Positions 49,573 through 59,147 of a stretch of 64,000 nt of DNA are shown piece by piece. Source of the DNA: Polaribacter ponticola (lineage in GTDB: Bacteria > Bacteroidota > Bacteroidia > Flavobacteriales > Flavobacteriaceae). The translations under genes were made by a program, and so were the position numbers. The notes under the pieces are model-generated. The model ran no database searches and was not told where the DNA came from. It saw only the letters and a program-made list of their open reading frames with translations. Location of the stretch: contig NZ_JAOSLC020000003.1 in the NCBI RefSeq assembly GCF_026191475.2, positions 899,001-963,000 of the forward strand. The letters are read 5' to 3'. The first letter of the stretch is position 1. Each line of letters starts with the position of its first letter.

Positions 49573-50061
49573 ATGAAAACATTATATATAGTTCGTCACG
49601 CAAAATCTTCATGGGATTATAACGGAATTGAAGATATTGATAGACCTCTAAAAAAACGCGGAATTAAAGATTCTCATTTAATGTCTAAATTTTTGTCTAA
49701 AGAAATAGCTAAGCCAGATGTTTTTATTTCTAGTAGTGCAAATAGAGCTTTACACACATCAGTTATTTTTTGCGAAAACTTTGAGTACCCATTATCTAAC
49801 TTAAAAATTAGAAGGCAATTATATAGTTTTAGTGATGGTTACTTAGTAAAAACTGTAAAAGCGTTAGATGACGGGTTTAGTAGCGCAATTATTTTTAGTC
49901 ATGATCATGGTATTAATACTTTTGTAAATAAATTTGGAAATACTCCAATAGCACATGTTCCAACCTGTGGCATAATAGGTATTCAATTTGAAGAAAAACA
50001 TTGGAAAAATATTAAAAAAGGTAAAACAATTATGACCGAATCACCAAAAAATCATAAATAA
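49573..50061 (+). CDS. Histidine phosphatase, SixA type
   Basis: A 162-residue phosphatase of the phosphoglycerate-mutase-like superfamily. The catalytic motif is LYIVRHAKSSWDY, with the RHA in place of RHG that is typical of SixA. The second catalytic region is IIFSHDHGINTFV, and DRPLKKRGIKD and SSSANRALHTSVIF are further conserved elements. SixA removes phosphate from histidine in phosphorelay proteins of E. coli; the target here is unknown. The next gene starts 2 bp after its stop. Confidence 0.88.
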   Translation: MKTLYIVRHAKSSWDYNGIEDIDRPLKKRGIKDSHLMSKFLSKEIAKPDVFISSSANRALHTSVIFCENFEYPLSNLKIRRQLYSFSDGYLVKTVKALDDGFSSAIIFSHDHGINTFVNKFGNTPIAHVPTCGIIGIQFEEKHWKNIKKGKTIMTESPKNHK

Positions 50062-50063
50062 AT

Positions 50064-50960
50064 TTGTTAGAAATAAAAAAATATGGAGCAATAGATATTG
50101 GTTCTAATGCAATTAGACTACTAATTTCTAATGTTATTGTTGAAAAAGATAAAGAACCTAGGTTTAAAAAATCATCTTTAGTTCGTGTTCCTATTCGTTT
50201 AGGAGCAGATGCTTTTGTTAATGGAGTCATTAGCGAAGAAAATACAAAGAGAATGGTAGAAGCTATTGAAGCTTTTAAACTACTTATGAATATACATAAA
50301 GTAGTTCGTTATAAAGCTTGTGCTACTTCTGCGATGAGAGAAGCAGAAAATGGAAACGAAATAGTTGATAAAATTTTTAAAGAAACAGGAGTTAAAATTG
50401 ATGTAATTGGTGGTAAAGAAGAAGCGGCAATTATTTCATCTACAGATTTAAACGAACTAATTAAAGGAGATAATTCTTATCTATATGTAGATGTAGGTGG
50501 CGGTAGTACAGAGTTTACAGTTTTTTCTGGTGGAAAAATTATAAATTCTAAATCTTTTAAAATGGGAACGGTACGTTTATTAAACAATAAAAAATCTGTA
50601 AATAAAGAAATTTTTGCAAGTGTAGAAAAATGGATTAAGAAAAACACTAAAGATTTAAAACGTGTTTCATTAATTGGTTCTGGTGGAAATATTAATAAAT
50701 TATTTAAAATGTCTGGTAGAACAGAAGGTAAACCTATTTCATTTATTTATTTAAATGCTCAATATCAATTTTTAAAACAGATGAGCTATCAAGAAAGAAT
50801 TTCTGAATTGAGCTTAAATCCTGATAGAGCAGATGTTATAATACCAGCAACAAAAATATACCTTTCGGCAATGAAATGGAGTGGCTCTAGAAAAATATAT
50901 GTACCTAAAATTGGACTTTCTGATGGAATTATAAAAAGTTTGTTTTATAACAAATTATAA
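50064..50960 (+). CDS. Ppx/GppA-family phosphatase (exopolyphosphatase-like)
   Basis: A 298-residue ASKHA-fold protein that hydrolyses polyphosphate or pppGpp in characterised relatives. The nucleotide-binding elements are GAIDIGSNAIRLLISNVIVE at the start, YLYVDVGGGSTEFTVFSGG in the middle, and SLIGSGGNINKLFK. It also has ACATSAMREAENGNEIV and GGKEEAAIISSTD. The start is TTG at 50064, since no in-frame ATG is available close upstream. The short form, without the long C-terminal HD domain, is usual in Bacteroidetes. It lies 2 bp after sixA, so the two phosphatases are translationally coupled. Confidence 0.9.
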   Translation: MLEIKKYGAIDIGSNAIRLLISNVIVEKDKEPRFKKSSLVRVPIRLGADAFVNGVISEENTKRMVEAIEAFKLLMNIHKVVRYKACATSAMREAENGNEIVDKIFKETGVKIDVIGGKEEAAIISSTDLNELIKGDNSYLYVDVGGGSTEFTVFSGGKIINSKSFKMGTVRLLNNKKSVNKEIFASVEKWIKKNTKDLKRVSLIGSGGNINKLFKMSGRTEGKPISFIYLNAQYQFLKQMSYQERISELSLNPDRADVIIPATKIYLSAMKWSGSRKIYVPKIGLSDGIIKSLFYNKL

Positions 50961-50998
50961 TTTCTGATTATAATTCTTTAATTTCTAAATGTTTTTAG

Positions 50999-51006
50999 TA
51001 CATTTG
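50999..51006 (+). promoter_or_regulatory. Candidate -7 box of the first OmpA gene (TACATTTG)
   Basis: TACATTTG fits TAnnTTTG and lies 49 bp before the chosen ATG. A matching -33 element is not clear. Confidence 0.35.
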
Positions 51007-51054
51007 GCGCTATATTTATGTATAAAATTAAGGTAATTATTAATGTTTACTAGT

Positions 51055-52155
51055 ATGAAAAATATTTTACTTATTGTAGTTTTTTTGATGTTTACAACTG
51101 CAACTTTTGGTCAAGATCTCCCAGAAAATCCTGAACCAGGAAAATGTTATGTAAGATGTAAAACTCCAGATGTTTGGAAAAATGAAACTATAAATGTTGC
51201 TGTTGCACCCGAATATAAAAAGATTATTACTTTTCCTGCACAATATAAAACTATACAAGAAAAAGTTTTAGTTAAAGAAGCTGGACAAGAAATTTTAATT
51301 GTACCTGCAGTTTGGGGAACACAAGAGGTTACTTATTACGAAAAAGAAGATGGCACAAAATTAGAAGCTCAAAAAGCTGTGTTTAATCAAGGTTTTGAAA
51401 CTGTAGAAACAAAAGCTGCTTCTGCAAGTTGGCAAATGAGTGAAAAAGCTCCTGATTGTGATTCTGATGATCCAGAAGATTGTAGATATTGGTGTTATAA
51501 GCCATTACCTGCAGAGTTTAAAACAATGCCAGTAGAAAAATTAATTTCAGATGCTAATGTTGTAAGTCTTACTATTCCTGGTATAACAAGAACTTATCAA
51601 AGAAAAGTGATGGTTAAAAAACCAGAAACAACTATTGTGCAAACTCAACCTGAATATAAAACAATTAAAAAAACTGTTCTTGTTAAAGATGCATATACAG
51701 AAGAAACTACTGTACCTGCAGTATTTAGATCTGTTACTAAACAAATTTTAGTAAAAAAAGGAGGTTTAACTTCTTGGAAACCGGTAAACTGCCAACTAGT
51801 TAACAATACACCTTTACCAATTAATTGGGATTTTTCTAGCGCAACTCTAAACGATGGAGCTAAAAAAATTATTGATGTAAGATTATTACCAATTTTAAAC
51901 TCTGGTGTTGCTGTATTTATTGAATCTCACACAGATATGAGAGGAACTAGAAGAGATAATCAAGACTTATCTGATAGAAGAGCTAGAGCTGTTACAGATT
52001 ATTTAATCTCTAAAGGAATTAATGCTAGTCAATTATACGCAAAAGGATTTGGAGAGTCTAGACTATTAAACAAATGTTCTGATGGCGTAGTTTGTTCAGA
52101 ATCTGAACACTCAATAAACAGAAGAACAACATTTAGAGTTGTAAATCAGAAATAA
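51055..52155 (+). CDS. OmpA-family outer-membrane protein, copy 1
   Basis: The ATG at 51055 gives the signal peptide MKNILLIVVFLMFTTATFGQ; an in-frame ATG four codons earlier is less likely. The 366-residue protein has a beta-rich N-terminal region with repeated YKTI.E.VLVKEA and VPAV segments, a Cys-rich stretch (CDSDDPEDCRYWCYKPLPAE), and a C-terminal OmpA domain (about 255-366). The OmpA domain contains ESHTDMRGTRRDNQDLSDRR, ARAVTDYLISKGI and GFGESRLLNKC, the peptidoglycan-binding signature. It would anchor the outer membrane to the cell wall. The next gene is a close paralogue in tandem. Confidence 0.9.
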   Translation: MKNILLIVVFLMFTTATFGQDLPENPEPGKCYVRCKTPDVWKNETINVAVAPEYKKIITFPAQYKTIQEKVLVKEAGQEILIVPAVWGTQEVTYYEKEDGTKLEAQKAVFNQGFETVETKAASASWQMSEKAPDCDSDDPEDCRYWCYKPLPAEFKTMPVEKLISDANVVSLTIPGITRTYQRKVMVKKPETTIVQTQPEYKTIKKTVLVKDAYTEETTVPAVFRSVTKQILVKKGGLTSWKPVNCQLVNNTPLPINWDFSSATLNDGAKKIIDVRLLPILNSGVAVFIESHTDMRGTRRDNQDLSDRRARAVTDYLISKGINASQLYAKGFGESRLLNKCSDGVVCSESEHSINRRTTFRVVNQK

Positions 52156-52180
52156 AAAATACTTCTCATATAAATTAAAA

Positions 52181-52208
52181 AAAACAAAGCTAAGCGCTTT
52201 GTTTTTTT
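52181..52208 (+). terminator. Intrinsic terminator after OmpA copy 1
   Basis: AAAACAAAGC / GCTTTGTTTT forms a 10-bp stem with a 5-nt loop and a run of Ts, 25 bp after the stop. Confidence 0.8.
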
Positions 52209-52294
52209 TACGTTTTATTTTGTGACGTTTTAATTTTTGTAGTGTCCCATAAATAACAAACAAAAATTAATCTAATATTAAATCAAAATTTAAC

Positions 52295-53402
52295 ATGAAA
52301 AAAATTTTACTAAGCGGAGCTTTTTTACTTTTAGGAGCTAGTACTTTTTCGCAAGCACTAACATTACCATCAAATCCAGAACCAGGAAAATGTTATGTTA
52401 TGTGTAAAACACCAGAAGTTTGGAAAAACGAAGAAGTAACAATAGAAATTGCACCTGCTTATAAAACTATTAAAACTCATCCTGCAGAATATAAAACTAT
52501 TACAGAAACTGTATTAATTAAAGAAGCTGTAAAAAAACTAGAAATTATACCAGCAGTTTGGGAAACAAAATCATTTTCTTATGTAGCTAAAGAAGATGCA
52601 AATAAATTAACTGCTATTAGAGCCACTTTTGCCAATGACTCTAAAACAATAGAAACAAAAGCTTCTTCTGCTGTTTGGCAAATGAGTGATAGAAAACCAG
52701 ATTGTCAATCTGACGACCCTAATGACTGTAGATATTGGTGTTTTAAACCAGTAGCAGCAAAATTTGTTACTGTACCATTAACAGTACTATCAACAGATGC
52801 AACAACTAAGTCTACTACTGTTGCAGGTTATAATAAATCTTATACAAGAAGAGTTGTTGTACAGCCAGAAACGACTAGAAGTATTGAAATTCCTGCTGTT
52901 TACGGAACTATCAAAAAAATAGTATTAGTTAAAGATGCATGGCAAGAAGCTGTAACTGTAGCCGCTAAATACAAAACTGTAAGAAAAGAAGTTTTAGTAA
53001 ATAAAGGTGGTTTAACTAGTTGGAAAGAAGTAGAATGTGAATTGGTAGACAATACACCTTTACCAATTAATTGGAACTTAAATAGTGCTACTTTAACTCC
53101 TGGAGCAAAAAGAATTATAGAACTCTAGATTACTTCCAATTCTACAAAGAGGTCTAGCAGTTGCCTTAGAATCTCATACAGATATGAGAGGTACAAAATC
53201 TTCTAATCAAGATTTATCAGAGAGAAGAGCTCAAGCTGTTACTAGATATTTAATATCTAAAGGGATTAATGCTAGTCAAATTTCTGCAAATGGATATGGT
53301 GAATCTAGATTATTAAATAGATGTGCAGATGGTGTTACTTGTTCAGAAGCTGAACATGCCCAAAATAGAAGAACTACTTTTAGAGTAATCAATCAAAACT
53401 AA
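52295..53402 (+). CDS. OmpA-family outer-membrane protein, copy 2 (frame interrupted)
   Basis: A tandem paralogue of the preceding gene with the same architecture. It has a signal peptide (MKKILLSGAFLLLGASTFSQ), the PSNPEPGKCYVMCKTPEVWK opening, YKTI/VLIKEA-type strands and the DPNDCRYWCFKP Cys region. The C-terminal OmpA domain contains ESHTDMRGTKSSNQDLSERR. The frame stops at 53126-53128, inside the OmpA domain, because of one extra base (or two missing) in AACTCTAGA near 53123-53126. It resumes in the frame ending at 53402. Unlike other breaks in this window, this one is not in a homopolymer. It could be a true recent mutation or an assembly error. Confidence 0.8.
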
Positions 53403-53420
53403 CATAGAAGTTTGTCATAA

Positions 53421-53452
53421 AAAAACCGAAGCAATTTGCTTCGGTTTTTTTT
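53421..53452 (+). terminator. Intrinsic terminator after OmpA copy 2
   Basis: AACCGAAGCAA and TTGCTTCGGTT pair around a single-base centre and are followed by a run of Ts. Confidence 0.85.
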
Positions 53453-53475
53453 ATGATTTCTAAATCTTTCCTTTT

Positions 53476-53962
53476 TTAATATTTACTTATTTGAGATTGG
53501 AGAAATGGATAATAATACTCAGTCATAATATATCCTTTCTTCTCTGCTATTTTTTTCCTCTGTGATTAACTATCATTAATGTAGGAAAAGCTTTTACTTT
53601 AAATTTTTTTGAATTATCTTATTCTCCTTCATCTTTTCTGGAGAAATAATATCTACTCGTCTTGGAATATCTACTTCTAAAAGTACAAGCTCTTTGTCTG
53701 CTAAATTTTTAAATTTTTCTGTATGAAAAAGATCTTTATCTAAAATTTTACAAGGTCCGCACCAATCTGAACCTGTAAAATAAATTAAAATTGGTTTTCT
53801 TTCTTTTTTAGATTTTTTTAAAGCCTTTTTATAATTTGGCATCCAATTTAGTTTAATTTCTAAACTCTCAGAAAATTCTGTATTTACAGAAACCATTTCT
53901 TGTGAAAAAGAAATTTGACATACTAATAAACAAAAAATAAAACTGTAAACTATTTTTCTCAT
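53476..53962 (-). CDS. Exported thioredoxin-like protein (two apparent frameshifts)
   Basis: The reconstructed 162-residue protein starts at ATG 53962 with a signal peptide (MRKIVYSFIFCLLVCQISFS). It has the redox motif FTGSDWCGPCKILDKDLF (CGPC type preceded by W), then KFKVKAFPTLMIVNHRGKKI with the conserved cis-Pro, and ends YYYPFLQSQISKY. The frame is broken twice at T7 runs (53604-53610 and 53550-53556); each would be repaired by one more T (A on the coding strand). It is likely a periplasmic thiol-disulfide or DUF255-type thioredoxin. As given, translation would end after KENKIIQKNLK. Convergent with OmpA copy 2. Confidence 0.75.
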
Positions 53963-54100
53963 ATTAAAACATTGTTTTGTCAAAAGTATCAAAAATAATA
54001 CCAATAGTAAAAATAATAACTGTGACTTAATAAACTTTATTGTGTCATAAAATTGTTAGGTAATCAGACAATGAGTGCTTCTAGCAAAAATCAAAAAAAG

Positions 54101-54128
54101 AAAACCGATGTACTCACACATCGGTTTT
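54101..54128 (-). terminator. Intrinsic terminator of lpxK
   Basis: AAAACCGATGT / ACATCGGTTTT is a perfect 11-bp stem. On the minus strand it is followed by a T-rich tail. The lpxK stop codon touches the stem. Confidence 0.8.
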
Positions 54129-55141
54129 TATTTTAAATGAGAATTAATAATATTATCAAATTCATTTTTATCACTTAAAAAATTAGTCTCTATTTGTATA
54201 TAGGATAGGTCTTTTATAAAATTTTCAAGCCTTGTATAATCTTTTTCTGTAGTTAAAATTAACTTTTTATCCGATTTCATTATCTTAAATTTATCATCTA
54301 TTTCATTAATTTCTTTTTGAGAGAAATTATGATGGTCAGAAAATTTTAAGTGCTTAAATTTAATTCTTTTACTTTTTAAGAAATCTGTTAACGGTTGAGG
54401 ATTTGCAATACCTGTAATTAGCAAAACCTCAAAATCTACAACTTCTTCTATAAGAATTTGTTTACTACCAGATATTTTGGAAGCATAAGAAATTGTTGAA
54501 AAGAAAATTTTCTTATTATATTTTTTCAACTTTCTTTCTATTATCTTTTTATCAGAGTCTTTTAAATTACAAGGGCATTTAGTAACTATAATAACATCTG
54601 CCCTATTTGCTCCTGCTCTACTTTCTCTTAAATTACCTGTTGGCAATAAAAAATCATCGGTAAAAATATCGTTATACTTTGTTAACAGAATATAAAAACT
54701 ACCTTTTACTTTACGGTGCTGAAATGCATCGTCTAACAAAATTACTTCTGGAGAGTTATTTTGTATTAATTTATCTATGCCTTCTACTCTATTTTCATTA
54801 ACAGCTACATTAATATTATTAAATTTTTTAAAGTATTGTAAAGGTTCATCTCCAACATCATCTGCTGTATGTATATTATCTACAAGTACAAAACCTTTGG
54901 TTTTTCTTTTATAACCTCTACTTAATACAGAAGTTTTAAATTGATCTTTTAATAATCTAACTAGATACTCTATTTGTGGTGTTTTACCAGTACCTCCAAC
55001 ACTTAAGTTCCCTACCACGATAATTGGTATTTTAAATGTGGTTTCTTTAAAAATACCAACACTAAAGAAGAAATTACGAATTGAAGTAATCAAATCGTAT
55101 AAAACAGCAAACGGAAACAGTAAAAATCTAACTAACTTCAT
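54128..55141 (-). CDS. lpxK: Tetraacyldisaccharide 4'-kinase
   Basis: LpxK phosphorylates the 4' position of the lipid A disaccharide at the inner membrane. The 337 residues start MKLVRFLLFPFAVLYDLITS, a membrane-associated helix. They contain the P-loop VGNLSVGGTGKTPQIEYLV, LSRGYKRKTKGFVLV, GDEPLQYF, ILLDDAFQHRKVKG and LLPTGNLRESRAGANRADVI. All are family hallmarks. The ATG at 55141 is preferred over the TTG one codon earlier. It is divergent from the NIF3-like gene. Confidence 0.96.
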   Translation of the reverse strand: MKLVRFLLFPFAVLYDLITSIRNFFFSVGIFKETTFKIPIIVVGNLSVGGTGKTPQIEYLVRLLKDQFKTSVLSRGYKRKTKGFVLVDNIHTADDVGDEPLQYFKKFNNINVAVNENRVEGIDKLIQNNSPEVILLDDAFQHRKVKGSFYILLTKYNDIFTDDFLLPTGNLRESRAGANRADVIIVTKCPCNLKDSDKKIIERKLKKYNKKIFFSTISYASKISGSKQILIEEVVDFEVLLITGIANPQPLTDFLKSKRIKFKHLKFSDHHNFSQKEINEIDDKFKIMKSDKKLILTTEKDYTRLENFIKDLSYIQIETNFLSDKNEFDNIINSHLK

Positions 55142-55166
55142 CAACGTAAAAATACATTAAAAATGT

Positions 55167-55174
55167 TAACTTTG
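55167..55174 (+). promoter_or_regulatory. Candidate -7 box of the NIF3-like gene (TAACTTTG)
   Basis: TAACTTTG fits TAnnTTTG and lies 20 bp before the ATG at 55195. Confidence 0.4.
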
Positions 55175-55194
55175 GTTTTCAATACAATCTTAAA

Positions 55195-56288
55195 ATGATC
55201 ATAAAAGACATCACAAATTATATCGAAGAATTAGCTCCATTAAACTATGCTGAAGATTTTGATAATGTAGGTTTATTAGTGGGAAATTATAAAACAAAAG
55301 TATCTGGAGTATTAGTTACTTTAGACACTTTAGAAGAAACTGTAGATGAAGCCATTGCTAAAAATTGTAACTTAATCATCAGTTTTCATCCCATCATTTT
55401 TGGCGGATTAAAAAAATTAATGGAAATTCTTATGTAGAAAGAGTGGTTTTAAAAGCTATAAAAAATGATATAGCAATATATGCTACTCATACAGCTTTAG
55501 ACAATTCTAAAAACGGAGTATCTGCTAAAATCTGTGAGGTTTTAGGTTTAGAAAATTCAAAAATTTTAATCCCTAAAAAGGGAATAATAAAAAAGTTAAC
55601 AACTTATGTACCATACGCTAGTTCTAAATCCCTTAGAACAGCTCTTTTTGTAGCTGGAGCAGGAAATATAGGTAATTATGATAATTGTTCTTTTAACACT
55701 TTTGGGAATGGTACTTTTAAAGGTAATAAAGATTCAAACCCAGTTATTGGTAAAAAAGGAATATTTCATACTGAAGAGGAAACTAAAATTTCTGTAGTTT
55801 TTGAGAGTAAAAATGAAGCTGCCATTTTAAAAGCACTCCAAAATAATCATCCCTATGAAGAAATAGCTTATGAAATTGTAACTACAGAAAATATCCATCA
55901 GAATATTGGAATGGGAATGATTGGCGAATTCCCCGAAGAAATGAATGAAAAAGATTTTTTGCTCTATTTAAAGGATACAATGAAAACAAACTGTGTGAGA
56001 CATTCTGCATTAATTAATAAAAAAATTAAAAAAGTTGCCGTTTTAGGTGGTTCTGGAAGTTTTGCTATCTCAAATGCAAAAAAAGCTGGAGCTGATGCTT
56101 ATGTAAGTTCAGATTTTAAATATCATGAGTTTTTTAAGGCTGAAAACAGTATACTTTTAGCAGATATTGGCCATTATGAAAGCGAACAGTTTACAAAAAA
56201 CCTTTTAGTAGATTATCTTACAAAAAAAATTAGTAATTTTGCAGTCATTTTATCAGAAAAAAGTACGAATCCTATTTATTATATATAA
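55195..56288 (+). CDS. NIF3-like dinuclear metal-centre protein (GTP cyclohydrolase I type 2 family), frame interrupted
   Basis: The reconstructed length is 364 residues. The first part has MIIKDITNYIEELAPLNYAE and DFDNVGLLVGN. It goes on to NLIISFHPIIFGGLKK, where the His is a metal ligand. After the break come YATHTALDNSKNGVSAKICE, VAVLGGSGSFAISNAKKAGA, DAYVSSDFKYHEFF and LADIGHYESEQF, the remaining metal-site and hexamer-core motifs. The A run at 55410-55416 has seven A; one more joins the frames as GLKKINGNSYVERVVLK. As given, the first frame ends at 55435-55437. The metal-dependent enzyme function of this family is poorly defined. The next gene starts 2 bp downstream. Confidence 0.88.
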
Positions 56289-56290
56289 CC

Positions 56291-57063
56291 ATGGCAAAGA
56301 AGAAAGAAGTTTCGGTTGAAGAAAAGTTAAGAGCTTTATACGATTTACAATTAATAGACTCTAGAATTGACGAAATTAGAAATGTTAGAGGAGAATTACC
56401 TTTAGAGGTTGAAGATTTAGAAGACGAAGTTGCCGGTTTAAATACTAGAATTTCTAATTTAAACGAAGATGCTACTAATTTAGAAACTGACATCAATAAC
56501 AAAAAATTAGCCATAGAGGAATCTAAAGGGTTAATGAAAAAATATGATGAGCAGCAACAGAAAGTTAGAAACAATAGAGAATTCGATTCTTTATCTAAAG
56601 AAATAGAATTTCAAGATTTAGAAATTCAATTAGCTGAAAAAAGGATAAACGAGTATAAAGCTAAAATTGCTCAGAAAAACGAAGTAATTGATGCAACTAA
56701 AGAAAAATTAGCAAAACAAGAAAAACATTTAAGTCATAAAAAGGCTGAGTTAGATGCTATCTTAAAAGAAACTGAAAAAGATGAAAAACTTTTAAGTGAA
56801 AAATCTGAAGAGTTTGGTCAGTCTATTGACGCACATTTATTAACGGCTTATAAAAGAATTAGAAATAAAGTTAAAAATGGTTTAGCAGTTGTTGCCATTG
56901 AGCGTGGAGCTTCTGGAGGATCTTATTTTACTATTCCACCACAAGTACAGTTAGAAATTGCAAATAGAAAAAAATAACGATCGACGAACATAGTGGTCGT
57001 ATTTTAGTTGATGCTGCTTTAGCTGAAGAAGAAAAAATAAAAATTGATAAAATATTTTCTTAA
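56291..57063 (+). CDS. DUF164/CdsZ-like coiled-coil protein with a Cys-less zinc-ribbon end (frame interrupted near the end)
   Basis: The reconstructed 257-residue protein starts MAKKKEVSVEEKLRALYDLQ. It is a long antiparallel coiled coil (about 30-185) with NNREFDSLSKEIEFQDLEIQ in the second helix. The C-terminal tail matches the zinc-ribbon half of the DUF164 family (FTIPPQVQLEIANRKK, then EHSGRILVDAALAEEEK), but the four Cys are absent. The A7 run at 56968-56974 needs one more A to reach the tail; as given, the frame stops at 56977. It lies 2 bp after the NIF3-like gene, a pairing that suggests a shared operon. Function unknown. Confidence 0.85.
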
Positions 57064-57089
57064 TATCAAGAAAGAAAATTATTCATAAA

Positions 57090-57118
57090 AAAACTCGAAG
57101 CAATTGCTTCGAGTTTTT
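57090..57118. terminator. Bidirectional intrinsic terminator
   Basis: AAAACTCGAAGCAA and TTGCTTCGAGTTTT form a perfect palindrome with Ts on both outer sides, between two convergent genes. Confidence 0.88.
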
Positions 57119-57139
57119 TTATGAGTTAAATTAAACAAA

Positions 57140-59041
57140 CTAATAATCTAACTTTTTAATATAACTTAATTTTTGTTTCCAAATAACTAAATCATTTTTA
57201 AATTCATTTACTCTATTTTTTACATTTATTACTAAAGGGTTATCGTCTTTAGCATTAGAAAAGAAACCTAAATTGTTTTCTAATTGTTGAATTTCTTTAA
57301 CAACTTCATCAATTTTCTTTCTAACAAACATTTGTTCAGAATCTAATTTTCTTACATCATTATCAGCAAAATAGCTATCAACTACATTCGTAAATTTCAG
57401 CATCGATATCTCGTTTTTATCTAGCGATAAACTATCGAACATTCTATCTATTTGTTTGTAAAACTTACCCTCTAAATGACGAACATTTCTTGGTAAACTA
57501 CCCAATCTTTTCCATTTATTTACAGCTTCTAAAATAGACTCTTTTGTAGAATCTTTCTCTTCTTTTACAGTATCTAAAAATTCTTTTTTAGCTTCTACTA
57601 TTGCTTGTTGTTCTTTACTTACTGCATTTTTCTGTTGATGAAATCTATCAAAATAATGATTACAAGCTGCTTTAAAACGTTTCCAAATATCATCTGAAAA
57701 CTTTCTAGGGACATGACCTATTTTTTTCCAATCTGATTGAACCTTTTTTAAAGCATTTGTAGCCGACTCCCAGTCTTCACTATCTTTTAGTGATTCTGCT
57801 AATTCAATTAAAGCAATTTTCTTTTTTAAATTTTCTTGCTGCTCACCTTTTTCTTCTTTATAAAAAACGTTTTTTGCAGAGTTAAATTTTTTGGTTGCGC
57901 TTTTAAATTTTTGCCAAACCTCTTCACTCTTAGAATATGGCAACTTACCAATGGTAAAATACTGCTGTCTTAAAGCTTCAATATCTTTAATACTTTTTTG
58001 CCAATCTCCATGAGATTCATTTTTAGAAGTATCATACACATCTATAGCAGCAATAACTTCTAATTTTTTATTGATAATTTCCTGGTATTTAGAACGCATT
58101 GCTCTAAAATAGTTATGCCTATTATCATGAATTTTCTTAGTTGCAGCACTAAATTTTTTCCAAACTTCTTCTCTTACGTCTTTTGCTACAGGGCCAATAT
58201 CTTCTTTCCAAATTTTATGTAAATCTTGCAACTCTTTTGCTGCATAATTTACATCTTCTTCATTTGCTAAAGATTCTGCTTTTTCTATAACTTTAAGCTT
58301 TTTCTCTAAATTATGTTTAAAATCTAAATCTCTAAAATCGTTACTTAAATGTAGTAAATCGTAAAAACGTTCAACATGATGATGATACGTTTTCCAAGTA
58401 TCATTATAATGATTTTTAGGAACAGGACCTATTGCACGCCAAGTATCTTGTATTTCTTTAAAACTTTTATACATTGTAGTAGCATCTGCTTCTTCAATAA
58501 TGTTTTTTAAACTTTCTATAACTTGTATGCGTTTCTCTAAATTTTCTTTTAACTGTTTCTCTAAACTATTATAATAAGCATCTCTCTGCTTTTTATAATC
58601 TGATAATAATTTATTGTACTCAGATTTAATAGGACTTGAAAATTGAAAATCGATAGAATTACCTCCTTCTGCAAGAAAAGCTTCTTTTTTACTCGCTAAT
58701 AAATCGCCAAACTTCTCGTTAAAAGCATTTTTAACTCCGTCTACTTGCGATTTTATTTTTTGAACAGGGTTTTCCGCTAAAATTTTGGTTAAACTAATAA
58801 CTAATTCTTCTAAAGATTGAACAGAATAATCTACAACAGGTATATCTTCTTCTTTTGATTCTTCTATTTCAGCTTGTTCTGCAACAGATTTTTCTATTTC
58901 ATTTACTGCTTCAATTGTATCATCTACCTCAGTAACTTCTTTTTCTGCTACAATTTCTTCTTCTACAGAAGTTACTTCTTTAGCTACTTCTTCTGCTTTT
59001 ACTTCGTTTTTTTCAACGTTTTCTTCATTACTATCTAACAT
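57140..59041 (-). CDS. DUF349-repeat protein
   Basis: A 633-residue cytosolic protein. Residues 1 to about 80 are strongly acidic (VEEEIVAEKEVTEVDD). The rest consists of about seven DUF349 units, each with a Trp-containing core such as IQDTWRAIGPVPKNHYNDTW, LHKIWKEDIGPV, VQSDWKKIGHVPRKFSDDIW and WKRLGSLPRNV. These helical repeats are common in Bacteroidetes and have no firmly assigned role; they may bind nucleic acid or ribosomes, but nothing here proves it. It is convergent with the DUF164 gene and downstream of aroE. Confidence 0.88.
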   Translation of the reverse strand: MLDSNEENVEKNEVKAEEVAKEVTSVEEEIVAEKEVTEVDDTIEAVNEIEKSVAEQAEIEESKEEDIPVVDYSVQSLEELVISLTKILAENPVQKIKSQVDGVKNAFNEKFGDLLASKKEAFLAEGGNSIDFQFSSPIKSEYNKLLSDYKKQRDAYYNSLEKQLKENLEKRIQVIESLKNIIEEADATTMYKSFKEIQDTWRAIGPVPKNHYNDTWKTYHHHVERFYDLLHLSNDFRDLDFKHNLEKKLKVIEKAESLANEEDVNYAAKELQDLHKIWKEDIGPVAKDVREEVWKKFSAATKKIHDNRHNYFRAMRSKYQEIINKKLEVIAAIDVYDTSKNESHGDWQKSIKDIEALRQQYFTIGKLPYSKSEEVWQKFKSATKKFNSAKNVFYKEEKGEQQENLKKKIALIELAESLKDSEDWESATNALKKVQSDWKKIGHVPRKFSDDIWKRFKAACNHYFDRFHQQKNAVSKEQQAIVEAKKEFLDTVKEEKDSTKESILEAVNKWKRLGSLPRNVRHLEGKFYKQIDRMFDSLSLDKNEISMLKFTNVVDSYFADNDVRKLDSEQMFVRKKIDEVVKEIQQLENNLGFFSNAKDDNPLVINVKNRVNEFKNDLVIWKQKLSYIKKLDY

Positions 59042-59147
59042 ATCTACAATGTTTAAGGTCGTTAATATTACTTATATTATGGTTATAAAGATACAGACAA
59101 CTATTATAATCTACAAGTTAACTTTACAAGTAAGATTATATGATAAA

